Source of the DNA: Faecalimonas umbilicata | GTDB lineage: Bacteria; Bacillota; Clostridia; Lachnospirales; Lachnospiraceae | DNA: 64,000 nt | Assembly: GCF_004346095.1 (NCBI RefSeq) | Contig: NZ_SLZV01000013.1 | Span: forward strand, 16,012-80,011 | Direction of reading: 5' to 3' | Shown: positions 45,401-54,884 of the stretch, piece after piece | Position numbering within the stretch: position 1 is the first letter of the stretch | How the letters are laid out: every line of letters begins with the position of its first letter | Made by a program: the position numbers and the translations under genes | The notes under the pieces: generated by a model | Database searches by the model: none | What the model saw: the letters and a program-made list of their open reading frames with translations, nothing else | What the model was told of the DNA's origin: nothing

Positions 45401-46975
45401 TTATCCTACTGCTTTCAGAAATTCGTCCCTGTATTTCCATACAATTTCAATATGTTCCGGATCATAAAAATTTATGACTTCAATCAGCTCATGCAGAATT
45501 TCATAAGACAGCTCTTCCAATCCCTGATATTTTACAAAAAGTTGTAATCCTTCTGATTTCTCCTTTTGTTTTTCCTCCTCCCCTTTTAAAATCCTTGCTT
45601 CTATCTCCTGTATCTTTTGCTGATAAGCTGCTGTCTTCTCCATACAGGTTTGTTTTCGTGCCAGGTAGTCCTTCAGGGAAATCTGTTCTTCTGCATATTG
45701 TTCATACAGTTCCATTTTCTCCTGTTTACAAAGCGCCAGCTTCTTTTCATATTGCTTTTTCCGATACCGGAGTTTCGGAATATTCAAAGTCTGATTGGCT
45801 TTCTTTAACTGCTTTATGGTATCCTCTGCAAGGGCTGCCTGCTGTCTTATCATAATTAGCACCAGTTCTTCCAATTCTTTCTGCTTATATTTCTTTGGAT
45901 AACAGGAAGCATTGGGGGCTGTCGTAACACTTTTACAATAAATCGGCTTTTCTTTGTATTCTGTCCGTATCCGCATTTTTCGACCACAATGCCCGCAGCG
46001 GATCAGGCCTGCAAAAATATTCTCAGAAGACGGTGTGTGGCCATAATACTTTCTGCTTTTCTCTGCCATATCCTGAACCTTCTGGATCTCCTGCTCCGTT
46101 ACAATCGCTTCATGTCTTCCTCCTACACAAATCCAATCTTCTCTTGGAATATACCGGCACTCTCTTTTTGATGGAACCCTGGTTTCTGTTTTCCCTCTTA
46201 CTGTCAGTCCTGCATAAACCGGATTAAATAAAATCTGTTTCACTAAATTTCCGTCCCAGAACTGTACAGATTTCTTTGTTTCCGGTGCCCAGCCTTTCCT
46301 TTGTAGATATACCGTAGGTGTTTCAAGTTCTTTTTCGTTCAGATCCCTGGCAATGTCTGCATAACTCATTCCTGCTAACCTCTGGTCGAAGATCCCTCTC
46401 ACAATGGAGGCTGCCTCCGTATCCAGATGAAGTTTTGTATGCACACCGTCATGGAAGCAATATCCGTATGTTGGGATTGAACCATGATATTGTCCCATTT
46501 CAGCCTGCTTCCTCATAACTTTTTTGATATTGTCGGAACAAATCTGGGGATAAATCCCATTGATCAGGTTCTTAAATTTAATCTCCGTATCCTTTCTTTC
46601 AGAAGGTTTCTGGCTGCTGTCATAAAAATCATTGATTGAAATAAAGCGCACCCCAAGGAACGGAAATATTTTTTCAATATAGTTTTGTGTTTCTATGGTA
46701 TCCCTTCCCAGGCGGCTCAAATCTTTGACAATAATACAGATCCGTTTTCTCCTGGTGATCAGCCCTATCATGCGCTTAAATTCCGGGCGGTCAAAGGTTG
46801 TACCACTGTAACCATCATCTACGAAGAAGAAATGCTTTGCCCCTGCAAATTCCGGCTGTTTTTCTACAAAATGCTGGATCAAAAGCCTTTGATTTTTAAT
46901 GCTGTTGCTTTCCTCCATTTTTTCTTTATCATCTCTGGAAAGACGCAGATAAGCAAAAAGAAAATCATACTGCAT
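45401..46975 (-). CDS. Large serine recombinase, third of a triplet
   Basis: 524 residues from the ATG at 46975 after AAGGAGG. The resolvase domain begins FLFAYLRLSRDDKE (nucleophile Ser in RLS), with VKDLSRLGRDTIE; a recombinase domain follows, a zinc ribbon CGHCGRKMRIR and a long coiled coil. Such enzymes insert and excise DNA at specific sites. It overlaps the second recombinase gene by 11 bases. Confidence 0.95.
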   Translation of the reverse strand: MQYDFLFAYLRLSRDDKEKMEESNSIKNQRLLIQHFVEKQPEFAGAKHFFFVDDGYSGTTFDRPEFKRMIGLITRRKRICIIVKDLSRLGRDTIETQNYIEKIFPFLGVRFISINDFYDSSQKPSERKDTEIKFKNLINGIYPQICSDNIKKVMRKQAEMGQYHGSIPTYGYCFHDGVHTKLHLDTEAASIVRGIFDQRLAGMSYADIARDLNEKELETPTVYLQRKGWAPETKKSVQFWDGNLVKQILFNPVYAGLTVRGKTETRVPSKRECRYIPREDWICVGGRHEAIVTEQEIQKVQDMAEKSRKYYGHTPSSENIFAGLIRCGHCGRKMRIRTEYKEKPIYCKSVTTAPNASCYPKKYKQKELEELVLIMIRQQAALAEDTIKQLKKANQTLNIPKLRYRKKQYEKKLALCKQEKMELYEQYAEEQISLKDYLARKQTCMEKTAAYQQKIQEIEARILKGEEEKQKEKSEGLQLFVKYQGLEELSYEILHELIEVINFYDPEHIEIVWKYRDEFLKAVG

Positions 46976-48656
46976 ACGGAAGACCTCCTTCCATATTGGA
47001 CAGCTCTTTTTCCAGCTCTTTTTCAAATAAATCCCCAAACCAGAACACGATTTCCACATAGTCTTTGGAATATACCGTAATCTTTTCAATAAAGCGGTCC
47101 GCAATCCCTTTCTCTATCTTCTGGAACCTTTGGTACTTTAGAAGTTCCTCTGTCCAGTCCATTCTTGCCTTCACCTGATCTAATAGATGCTGTCCACGTA
47201 GCTGTATCTGCTTCATATTCTGCCTGGCTGCTTGCTGTTCTTCCTGATAGGTTGCTTTAATCTCCTGATATTCCTTGCAGTCCAACAGACCGGTAGCATA
47301 ATGCTCAAACAAGGTTTCCAGTTTTCTTCCATATTTCTCATACTTCTGTCTGGCACTTTTTATTTTTTCTGCTACCTCCAGCTCCAGCTTCTGATAAAAC
47401 TCTGCACCATAGGTTTTCTTACTTTCCACAGCAAGCTGGATCTGATAGCGGAGTGCTGCCTTGACTGCCTGATTGATGTAGATTTCATTTACTGCCCGGA
47501 AACATTCCGTATGATCGGTAAGGGAAAAGGACGGGCATTTATAAGCCATATATTTATGTTTCTCATTGCCACCATTCCTGCCCCTTCCAAGACGTCTTCC
47601 GCAATGTCCGCAGAAAATCCTTCCCTTAAAAGGACCATCTGCCCCCTGCTTTTCTTTTGGGTTTGCAGCCCAGTTATCTAATGTATCTCTCCAGCGTTCC
47701 TTTGCAATTTCCTGTGCTTTCTCATAAATTGCCCGTTCTACAACTGCTTCCCAGGCATTTTCACACACTTCCCACTGCTCTTTTGGTATCATCTGAAGGG
47801 GAATATTCTGCGCAAGCATCTGTTTTGTTTTTCCATAAACAGCAGCACCTATATAAACGGGGTTCTGTAAAATCTTCCGGATACCGTCTGATCTCCATAA
47901 CCGCCTTTTTTCCAGCTCTTTTCCCCACTTCCTTTTCTGATAGCTGTCCTCCGGTCCTAATATCTTTCTGCCATTCAGTTCCCTTGCAATATCATAGCTT
48001 GACATTTCTTCAAACACATACCAGTAAAAAATCTGCCGGATTATTTCTGCCTCCTCTGGTTCCGGCACCAGCTTCTTGCTGTTTTCCTCTGCCCTTTGGT
48101 ATCCATAAGGAGGTCTGGAACCCCAGAACTCTCCCCGTTCCCTGGACAGCCGGTGTGCCTGTACCAGTTTCTCTGAAACTTCCCTGGCATAATAATCATT
48201 CATAAAGTGCTTCAAAATATTGGTGGTCCGGTCTTCTACACAAGCCGGGTTTGCGCTGTCATATTCGTCCATAACGGAAGCAAACCGGATATTTAAGGTT
48301 GGGAAAATCACGTCAATCAAATCGACAGCATCTAAGGCGTCCCTTCCAAACCGGGCAAAATCCTTTACAATGATGCAATCAACCTTTTTATTTGCTACGT
48401 CTTCCATCAACTCTTCAAATGCGTCCCTTTGGAACGTTGTACCTGTCACACCATTATCCGCATAGACTTTTACCACCAGCATTTCCGGGTGTTTCTTTGC
48501 GTAGTCTTCGCAAATCTGTTTTTGGATATAAATGGAATCCCTTCTGCCATGCCCTCCGTCCTTTTCGGAAAGCCTTACATAAATATAGGTTCTCAGATAC
48601 TTCATTTCCGGCTTACTGTTTTGTCTTTTCTGTCCTCTTTTGCTTACCTTAGGCAC
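46965..48656 (-). CDS. Large serine recombinase, second of a triplet
   Basis: 563 residues: TYIYVRLSEKDGGHGRRDSI, IIVKDFARFGRDALD, zinc ribbon CGHCGRRLGRGRN, and a coiled coil near 430-520. The start overlaps the end of the first recombinase by 8 bases. In triplet systems all three proteins may be needed, or each may set the site or direction; the sequence does not show which. Confidence 0.95.
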   Translation of the reverse strand: MPKVSKRGQKRQNSKPEMKYLRTYIYVRLSEKDGGHGRRDSIYIQKQICEDYAKKHPEMLVVKVYADNGVTGTTFQRDAFEELMEDVANKKVDCIIVKDFARFGRDALDAVDLIDVIFPTLNIRFASVMDEYDSANPACVEDRTTNILKHFMNDYYAREVSEKLVQAHRLSRERGEFWGSRPPYGYQRAEENSKKLVPEPEEAEIIRQIFYWYVFEEMSSYDIARELNGRKILGPEDSYQKRKWGKELEKRRLWRSDGIRKILQNPVYIGAAVYGKTKQMLAQNIPLQMIPKEQWEVCENAWEAVVERAIYEKAQEIAKERWRDTLDNWAANPKEKQGADGPFKGRIFCGHCGRRLGRGRNGGNEKHKYMAYKCPSFSLTDHTECFRAVNEIYINQAVKAALRYQIQLAVESKKTYGAEFYQKLELEVAEKIKSARQKYEKYGRKLETLFEHYATGLLDCKEYQEIKATYQEEQQAARQNMKQIQLRGQHLLDQVKARMDWTEELLKYQRFQKIEKGIADRFIEKITVYSKDYVEIVFWFGDLFEKELEKELSNMEGGLPYAV

Positions 48657-50316
48657 TTGCTTCCGCCCCCTTTCCTTTCAGGAAGGCTTCCACACGCTGA
48701 TCCGGCTTTGCCCTGTTTACTGTTTCCAGCAGTCCCAATACCTTTTCAAATTCATCTTCAAACCAAAAATGAATGATAATGCGCTTCTGCTCATATACCT
48801 CAATCCGCTTGACCAGATTTACCAGCATTAAGCGGTCCACTTCCGTCCGGTCCCGGTATTCCAGAAAATATTCCAGCCACTCCTGCTGTTTTTCAAGGGT
48901 TTCCTGCAGGTTTCGGATTTCCCTTTGCTGGCACTCCATTGCCTGCCGGATTTCTTCTAAAGACTGGTCATACTTTGCTTTGAAGGTTTCAAATTCTGTC
49001 CGGTCCAGGATTTCTTCTGCAAAACTGTCATACAGTTTTACTTTAATGTTTAAGATCCTCTGGCTCTCCTTTTCCAGCATCTCCAGTTTTTTGTCTTCTT
49101 CCAAAAGCCGCTGTCTTGGGATTGCGGCAGTTTTTACATACGCCAGTATCTCTTTTAATTCCACCAGAACAGAAATATAATGCAGGATTGCCTCTGTCAC
49201 AGCCCCTACCAGTTTTTTCTCACTGATACTATGGGAACTGCACTGCTTTTCATAAAGGGAAGTCGAACATACATAATAGTGGTGGACTTTATCCGGGCTT
49301 TTCAGCACCATGCTTTCTTTACAGTCCCCGCATTTTACCAGGCCGGAAAGAAGCGCCAGCCCCTTTGCCCCTCTCATGGTATCCATTTTCATCAGGTTGC
49401 CCACCACTTCATATTGGTGTCTGTTGATAACCGGCTCAAAGGCATTTTCATACCGTATCCACTCAGCTTCCTCTTTGTGGATCACAACCTTTACTTTATG
49501 GTTTGGCGTTGTGGTTTTTCCCTGTATCAGCACTCCGGTGTAGCGTTCATCAAGAAGGATACGACGCACCATAGTTGGCATCCAGACCGGTTTTTCCGTC
49601 AGACGGAATCCTGTCTTTAATTTCTGTTTTAAATATACCTGCTTATACCGAAGAGGCGTCAAGATCCCACGCCGGTTTAATTCTTCGGATATATCCGTTA
49701 GGCTGCAGCCCTGCATTTTCATGTGGTAAATATCCCGTACAACCGAAGCTGCCACTTCGTCCATGACCAGCTTATGCTTATCCTCTTCGGATTTCAGATA
49801 ACCATAAAAAGCAAAAGGCGCTACACACTGCCCGGCTGTCATTTTGACATACAAATGAGAGCGCACACTTTTGGAGGTATCCGCAGGATAAAGGTCATTG
49901 ATTAAACTTTTAAATCTCAGGGTAAGGAAATCACGATTTGGCGTGAGGCTGTCATAATTGTCATTGACAAGGATCAGGCGCACACCCATTTTCGGCAGGA
50001 TACGTTCCACATACTGTAAAACACCGGAAAAGTCCCTTCCATAACGGGAAAGGTCTTTGACAATAATACAGTCTGCTTCCCCCTCTTCCAGCATACGCAA
50101 CATTTCCTGAAAACCAGGGCGGTTAAAGTTTGTGCCGGTATATCCATCATCCACACATTCTTTTACCACCTGAATTTCAGGGTGGCTCTTTAAGAAGCTA
50201 TGGATTAGTATCCTCTGATTTGATATGCTGTCGCTTTCCCTGTTATCACCATCTTCGTCAGAAAGGCGCAGGTAAACAACCGCACGATAGATTTTTTTAA
50301 GTATTTGATTTTTCAT
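48649..50316 (-). CDS. Large serine recombinase, first of a triplet
   Basis: 555 residues from the ATG at 50316 after AGGAG. RAVVYLRLSDEDGDNRESDS, IIVKDLSRYGRDFSG, zinc ribbon CGDCKESMVLK with YYVCSTS, and a C-terminal coiled coil. Together with the two genes behind it this is the recombinase cassette of a Tn1806-type serine-recombinase element. Confidence 0.95.
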   Translation of the reverse strand: MKNQILKKIYRAVVYLRLSDEDGDNRESDSISNQRILIHSFLKSHPEIQVVKECVDDGYTGTNFNRPGFQEMLRMLEEGEADCIIVKDLSRYGRDFSGVLQYVERILPKMGVRLILVNDNYDSLTPNRDFLTLRFKSLINDLYPADTSKSVRSHLYVKMTAGQCVAPFAFYGYLKSEEDKHKLVMDEVAASVVRDIYHMKMQGCSLTDISEELNRRGILTPLRYKQVYLKQKLKTGFRLTEKPVWMPTMVRRILLDERYTGVLIQGKTTTPNHKVKVVIHKEEAEWIRYENAFEPVINRHQYEVVGNLMKMDTMRGAKGLALLSGLVKCGDCKESMVLKSPDKVHHYYVCSTSLYEKQCSSHSISEKKLVGAVTEAILHYISVLVELKEILAYVKTAAIPRQRLLEEDKKLEMLEKESQRILNIKVKLYDSFAEEILDRTEFETFKAKYDQSLEEIRQAMECQQREIRNLQETLEKQQEWLEYFLEYRDRTEVDRLMLVNLVKRIEVYEQKRIIIHFWFEDEFEKVLGLLETVNRAKPDQRVEAFLKGKGAEASA

Positions 50317-50466
50317 TGTATTCGCTCCTATCATTTAGATTCGTCAGCCGATTCCCTAAATGATAGAGGCTACTGGGTCCTTGCCATCATCCTACCATAG
50401 TCCAGAAGGTTTGTCCACCCTGTAATCTGCCAACAATCCGCTTTCTTCCCTATCCCTGTCGTGGCT

Positions 50467-50721
50467 TTACCATTTCATCTGCACAAGGCTTTGCATGGCT
50501 TCCTCTATGGTACGGTTGGTAGAAGCAAACCCAATCTTTATGGTGATCCCCTTATATTTCAGAAAATAAGGGTTCTTTCCAGACTCCAGGATTTCCCGGA
50601 CCTTCTCCGGTTTGCTCTTTTTTACATCAATCTTCAGTTTCTCTACATCTTGTATCTCTTTCGGGTCAATGTCCTCAAACGTCATTTCCCGCATCTTCAG
50701 CAGTTCTTCCCGCGAGAGCAT
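50467..50721 (-). CDS. DUF6870-like small protein
   Basis: 84 residues: LSREELLKMREMTFEDIDPKEIQDVEKLKID, then NPYFLKYKGITIKIGFASTNRTIEEAM. The ATG at 50721 shares its first base with the end of the preceding gene. Common in the recombinase clusters of clostridial elements; role unknown. Confidence 0.75.
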   Translation of the reverse strand: MLSREELLKMREMTFEDIDPKEIQDVEKLKIDVKKSKPEKVREILESGKNPYFLKYKGITIKIGFASTNRTIEEAMQSLVQMKW

Positions 50722-51266
50722 TATATCCCTTCCCTGGTACAGCAACTGCACAGATACGCATCTAAGTCCTGCTCAAATTGTTCCTGTTTCTCCCAGGTGT
50801 GCATTAAATACTGTTTCAGTCTGGCATAATCTAAAATCCCATAACCGATACAGTCTATCTGCACCTGGAAAGACTGGAGCAGTTCCATAGTCTGTAAAAT
50901 TTCCTCCGGACAATAGGATAACCTGCTAAGCCCGGATACCACAATCACATCAATCATGCCTTTTCCTGCAAGCACTGCCAGCCTCTGCCAGTTTTCTTTT
51001 TCTATGAAATCATTACACCCTGCACTTTCCAGGATTGTAACCACATGGTAAGTCTGCTGTTCACAGTAGTGCAGGCTTTTTTCTTTTTCATAATACAAAA
51101 GCCCGGCACATGGAATGGGAATATCCAGATACACTGCCGCCCGCTGGGGACTGTTCCTATTTTCTATCTCTTTTTTTCCTTTGCAGATCCATGCAGGGAA
51201 TAATATTCCTCCCTGAAAGACCTCTTTATCTTCTGAAAACAGTTTCTGTAACATCTCTCTATTCAT
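50721..51266 (-). CDS. Degenerate serine-recombinase-like catalytic domain protein
   Basis: 181 residues from the ATG at 51266 after GAGGAGG. The middle follows the resolvase fold: RAAVYLDIP in place of the usual YxRxS, VVTILESAGCNDFIEKENWQRL, then IDVIVVSGLSRLSYCPEEILQTMELLQSFQVQIDCI, where VSGLSRLS is the second catalytic helix. The nucleophile serine of the first motif is missing, and there is no recombinase or zinc domain. It may regulate or assist the three active recombinases. Confidence 0.7.
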   Translation of the reverse strand: MNREMLQKLFSEDKEVFQGGILFPAWICKGKKEIENRNSPQRAAVYLDIPIPCAGLLYYEKEKSLHYCEQQTYHVVTILESAGCNDFIEKENWQRLAVLAGKGMIDVIVVSGLSRLSYCPEEILQTMELLQSFQVQIDCIGYGILDYARLKQYLMHTWEKQEQFEQDLDAYLCSCCTREGI

Positions 51267-51302
51267 CGCTTTGCCTCCTCTTTCTTTGGCTCCTGTTTTC
51301 AT

Positions 51303-51902
51303 TCCAGGGCTATAAAGAAACCGGCGGTTTCCCCATAGCCCTAAAATGAACCTGTTTTACACACCATACCGGCAGGGCTTTCCCTGCCAGCATGTTTTTT
51401 ATTTTCTCACCCCGGTGTGAACGGGAGCATGTAGGACCGGCCCGGCTGGCCACCTGACACCCTGCAGCACCCTTTCCCGCTGCAGCATGTCCCAGACGCT
51501 ACCCTGGTTGCAGTGTTTTATGCAAAGGTATCATTATCATTCGGCTTTCAGACTGCCTGCCACCCACAGCCTATGTCCGGGCGCTGCTCACACTTTTCCT
51601 TCATCTTCTACGATTCCTTGTTTGATCCGCTTCTTTTCTGCCTTACCTGCTGCCACTGCGGACAAGTGTATCTTCGCACAGCTCATGACCCTGCATCATA
51701 CAAAATAGAATGTGCCGAAATGTTTTGTGTCCTTTAAGATATTTCTATAGATTAGCGTCAGAAATGACACGTTTGTTTTAAAAAAATATCACCATACTGA
51801 TATTCAGTTTTCAAGGTTCTTCCCGGCTGAAAATATCAGCCTGCCAAAAGACACCATAACCCTGATGTGTTTTGGCAGACTGTTTTCGGTCTGCATTTCT
51901 CT
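51303..51902. other. 600-base noncoding GC-rich stretch
   Basis: No gene is supported. It contains a strong hairpin GGCAGGG-CTTT-CCCTGCC (51371-51388) followed by a T-run on the plus strand, GC-rich sequence 51410-51500 unlike its neighbours, and the terminator pair for the Spo0A-like gene at 51845-51895. An origin of transfer or a replication-related site could be here but no known nick motif was recognised. Confidence 0.4.
51845..51895 (-). terminator. Double hairpin terminator after the Spo0A-like gene
   Basis: GCAGAC/GTCTGC and CTGCCAAAA.CAC/GTG.TTTTGGCAG lie in a row on the minus strand directly after the stop codon. Confidence 0.6.
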
Positions 51903-52358
51903 TTATTTTTTTAACCGGATAATCATATCTGCCCAAAATTCCGTATATGCCTGCCGCATCAACTCCAAAAGCCGGTCTTCGGTAATTCCCGTAATCACGT
52001 TCTCTTCTTTCTTTTCCGGTTTTGGTTCCGGTACTTCCAGTGCTTCCTCCCGTATCTTCATTGTGAGCATGGATAAGGAAGGGGAATTGGCACAGTTGAT
52101 AAAACCGATATAATGGTTCACCACATCATAATCACCTCTGCAGCTTCGGACAATATCAAACGCATGGCGGATTGCCCGTTCTACCCGCTGCCCTGTCGTG
52201 CCATTTTGCTGGGCTACCTTAAAGTACAGATATGTGGTTTTAATCTTGCTGTCTTCCTCCAGGATCAGAACACAGTCTACGATATAACCAAATCCTTTTA
52301 CATTGGCCGGCATTCCCATTTTAAATAATACTGCTTCCACCTTTTCTCTTGATAACAT
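51903..52358 (-). CDS. Spo0A C-terminal-domain-like DNA-binding protein
   Basis: 151 residues from the ATG at 52358 after GGGGAGG. LSREKVEAVLFKMGMPANVKGFGYIVDCV followed by TGQRVERAIRHAFDIVRSC and YIGFINCANSPSLSMLTMKI gives the Spo0A output fold without a receiver. The C-terminus has a proline/lysine linker and a short helix. It is an element regulator, not the host sporulation factor. It follows an XRE gene, overlapping reading frames nearly touching (27 bases apart). Confidence 0.85.
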   Translation of the reverse strand: MLSREKVEAVLFKMGMPANVKGFGYIVDCVLILEEDSKIKTTYLYFKVAQQNGTTGQRVERAIRHAFDIVRSCRGDYDVVNHYIGFINCANSPSLSMLTMKIREEALEVPEPKPEKKEENVITGITEDRLLELMRQAYTEFWADMIIRLKK

Positions 52359-52384
52359 TTCCCTTTTCCTCCCCATCTGTATTC

Positions 52385-52741
52385 TCACTTCCTGCTGTCT
52401 TGCTGATATTCCTTTAGCCCTTTCTTAATTCCCTCTATGGAATAAATCAAAAGGCTGGTTTCCCTTTCATCACAATCCTGTACCAGATACCAGATCTTTT
52501 CCTTCAGCATCATATCTTTTTTCGCTGTTCCCATGTGTATAAAGTGCTCTTTTATGGGAATATCCATAGCTTCCAGCAAACGGATATAGGTTTTCATTCC
52601 CATAAGTCTGGCATGTGTTTCGATCTTTGCCAGATGTGATACAGAAATATCCGCTTTCTCCGCAAGCTGCTCCTGGGTCAGCCCTCTGGCTTCCCGCAAG
52701 GCTTTTATGGCATCTGCTACAATATAAAGTTCATTCTGCAT
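52385..52741 (-). CDS. XRE-family regulator
   Basis: 118 residues: REARGLTQEQLAEKADISVSHLAKIE is the helix-turn-helix, followed by a dimer-forming C-terminal half. It heads a two-gene operon with the Spo0A-like gene and has a clear promoter. Confidence 0.88.
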   Translation of the reverse strand: MQNELYIVADAIKALREARGLTQEQLAEKADISVSHLAKIETHARLMGMKTYIRLLEAMDIPIKEHFIHMGTAKKDMMLKEKIWYLVQDCDERETSLLIYSIEGIKKGLKEYQQDSRK

Positions 52742-52771
52742 TCTTTTATCTCCTCGTTGATTACAGGCTCT

Positions 52772-52800
52772 ATTATAATTACAAATCCTTTCCCTGGTAA
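52772..52800 (-). promoter_or_regulatory. Promoter of the XRE / Spo0A-like operon
   Basis: TTACCA (52795-52800), 17 bases, TATAAT (52772-52777), then GAGGAG before the start codon. Confidence 0.7.
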
Positions 52801-52950
52801 TGGACTATGGAGGCAAGATTTCCCCGTTTCATTACCATTTCTTTCCTTTTTTTGTTTTAGAGATTTATTATATCTGAACGCCTTGAAAACGATTTTTGCA
52901 CTATTTACGAAAAAGCACTGCATTATCTCTTCATTTAGGCATAAAAAATA

Positions 52951-52980
52951 CAGGTGACTCCTCTATCTCAGAATCACCTG
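52951..52980 (-). terminator. Terminator of the toxin-antitoxin pair
   Basis: CAGGTGA pairs with TCACCTG, followed on the minus strand by TATTTTTTAT. Confidence 0.8.
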
Positions 52981-53004
52981 CACCTTATGTATCCTTATTC
53001 TTTT

Positions 53005-53586
53005 TTATAAAATTCGTAGCATCTGAATATAATTCACATTTTCTTTTTCTGATAAACGTTCTCCGAATTTCCGGAATCTGTTTTTCTCATTCTGATAGAA
53101 ATTCAATAGCTCCGGCTTTTCCTCACACTCTAAGTATACAACGCCGCCACCAATTTCACGCTGTACATGCTTGAGAATGGTCAATACCGCTTCCATCATC
53201 TTTCCGCCATCTGGAACGGGTGCGTCTTTATGCTGATAATTTTTTCCAAACTGACCGATCAGAAAAGCAGAAAGAGCATATTCATCTGTCTTCTCATTTT
53301 TTTGTGCATACCGCTGTATCTTTTTTTGCAACGTAGAAGAAAGATTTGTCCCCAAAATTTGCACTGCTTTATGTGTGATTGCAAAAATTGCCAAAACCCT
53401 GCTATACTCATCTAACAAAAGATAAGTAATGGACATCTTCCGTTTTGCAAACTCTACCGCATTATTACGGACAAAATTTTCTATTTCTTTATTCTTCGGA
53501 CACGAAAAACCGGAGAGGACATCAACTACTGACTCCTCTCCTATAAGTTCCATATAATCTAAAATATTTACAACTGCATAATCCAT
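53005..53586 (-). CDS. GNAT-fold acetyltransferase, likely toxin of a toxin-antitoxin pair
   Basis: 193 residues: FVRNNAVEFAKRKMSITYLLLDEYSRVLAIFAI (beta strands of the fold), YALSAFLIGQFGKNY (acetyl-CoA region), GGGVVYLECEEKPELLNFYQNEKNRFRKFGER (C-terminal strand and helix). This order is typical of GNAT toxins of the TacT kind, which acetylate aminoacyl-tRNA. A 59-residue gene lies 5 bases upstream, as expected for the antitoxin. Confidence 0.75.
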   Translation of the reverse strand: MDYAVVNILDYMELIGEESVVDVLSGFSCPKNKEIENFVRNNAVEFAKRKMSITYLLLDEYSRVLAIFAITHKAVQILGTNLSSTLQKKIQRYAQKNEKTDEYALSAFLIGQFGKNYQHKDAPVPDGGKMMEAVLTILKHVQREIGGGVVYLECEEKPELLNFYQNEKNRFRKFGERLSEKENVNYIQMLRIL

Positions 53587-53591
53587 CTCTC

Positions 53592-53771
53592 TTAGTTCCT
53601 TTTCCTACCCAGGAATCTGCGTAATTCTTCTACACTATCTAATATTGGAATAGACGGTGCAGAAGGTTTCCATACTGGATCTTGACTGGACTTTTCAAGT
53701 GCATCTACAAATGCTTCTGCTTTTTTCGGATCTTCAATTACAACATTGGTAAGAATACTTGATGTAGCCAT
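53592..53771 (-). CDS. Small antitoxin-like protein partner of the GNAT toxin
   Basis: 59 residues, with AGGAGGTG before the ATG. It starts MATSSILTNVVIEDPKKAEAF, continues VDALEKSSQDPVWKP and ends in a helical basic tail EELRRFLGRKRN. The gene is followed after 5 bases by the GNAT gene, so they are co-transcribed. It has no DNA-binding ribbon that I can recognise; it should bind the toxin by its proline-rich middle or C-terminus. Confidence 0.75.
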   Translation of the reverse strand: MATSSILTNVVIEDPKKAEAFVDALEKSSQDPVWKPSAPSIPILDSVEELRRFLGRKRN

Positions 53772-53799
53772 ATAAAAGCACCTCCTCTTCTCTTATCAT

Positions 53800-54030
53800 T
53801 CTCTTTGTTCTAAAAAGCGGTTTTCTGCTGGCTGTCAGCCGCGACACCCTTCCGAATGTCTGAAATGTCGCCGGTATCATTCAGTCCCCGGTGCGGACTC
53901 ACCGTATCTCCCTGGTGTGGGCGTAATACTCTTCCAAGTATAAAATAGTCCCAATATTTACCCTGCCTGGGCACAGTACAGCTTTTACGTGCCGCTACAC
54001 GAAACCTTTTGGCTTAACTATATTATATGT
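53800..54030 (-). other. GC-rich leader upstream of the toxin-antitoxin pair
   Basis: This 300-base gap is richer in G and C than its surroundings. It can be read as an open frame of about 67 codons ending at 53812 (YWDYFILGRVLRPHQGD in the middle) but has no ATG or ribosome binding site. A conserved RNA or a fossil gene end are both possible. Confidence 0.3.
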
Positions 54031-54087
54031 GATACCCTAAGAAATATCAATGGTTTCCCCAAAATTTATATCCTGTTTATAGAAGGT

Positions 54088-54699
54088 TCATGATCGTTTC
54101 GATAAACTTTTTCTATAATCTGTATCCAATACTATTTTATGAAAATCCAGCATTGCGTGCTCTTGCATCAGTTTCTCACCCAATTTCACAAGAGGATTGG
54201 TTTCCCATTCCGGATCAATTCCTGTTTGATGAAAGTATCTTGCATAAGCAAATCCCTCCGCTACCGCATCTGAATTTTCAAATACTCCCACTATTGCATC
54301 TGTAAACTGTACAATGATTGAGTTTCCAAAAATACCCTGCAATTCTTCTGCATTCGCATCATCATATTTCTCTACATCAAAAGATAAAGAGAAATCATAC
54401 GTATTCTCTTCTCCGTCTTTTGTTTCATAAGAAATGGTTCCAAAAATATCTCCCTTGCCAGACGGAAGTTCGATTGACTCTGAAAGCTCTAATTCATATT
54501 CAATACCATTGAATACTGTCGTTGCTTCAAACATTTGTGATATACAGGTACCTTCTTTTTCATAAATATCTTTCTGTAAAAAGGAAATAGGATTATACTC
54601 CATATTTTCCCATATCTGTTTTCCTTCCACTGTCCGTTTACACAAAGAATCTAAAAGCAACATCATTGTTTCCTGATCTATTTCTTCATATACGTTCAT
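54088..54699 (-). CDS. Hypothetical protein at the end of the agr operon
   Basis: 203 residues from the ATG at 54699 after AAGGAGG. Acidic, soluble, mixed alpha/beta; features include YEEIDQETMMLLLDSLCKR and YELELSESIELPSGKGDIFG. No known family comes to mind. It lies on the same strand as the winged-helix gene 185 bases upstream. Confidence 0.65.
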   Translation of the reverse strand: MNVYEEIDQETMMLLLDSLCKRTVEGKQIWENMEYNPISFLQKDIYEKEGTCISQMFEATTVFNGIEYELELSESIELPSGKGDIFGTISYETKDGEENTYDFSLSFDVEKYDDANAEELQGIFGNSIIVQFTDAIVGVFENSDAVAEGFAYARYFHQTGIDPEWETNPLVKLGEKLMQEHAMLDFHKIVLDTDYRKSLSKRS

Positions 54700-54884
54700 A
54701 GTCAGCCTCCTTTTCTTTGGATGATCCACAAAAGCTCTGTAAGAGTTTATCTTAATTCCTGGTTACAGCATGATATTTAGTCAATTATGTATGTGCGCAC
54801 TTTCTTATAGTTGCCAATATTATATGGCGTATTTTCCAAAAATTCAATCAGAATATAAAAACTTTTACTCACTCTATCCTGCCT

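Noticed and set aside
49180..49620. 146-codon plus-strand frame inside the first serine recombinase
   Set aside because: Antisense shadow of a conserved coding sequence.
51410..51500. GC-rich stretch as an origin of transfer
   Set aside because: Hairpins are present but no recognised nick-site motif or relaxase gene in the window.
53812..54020. 67-codon frame without ATG upstream of the antitoxin
   Set aside because: No start codon or ribosome binding site; could be chance in GC-rich DNA.
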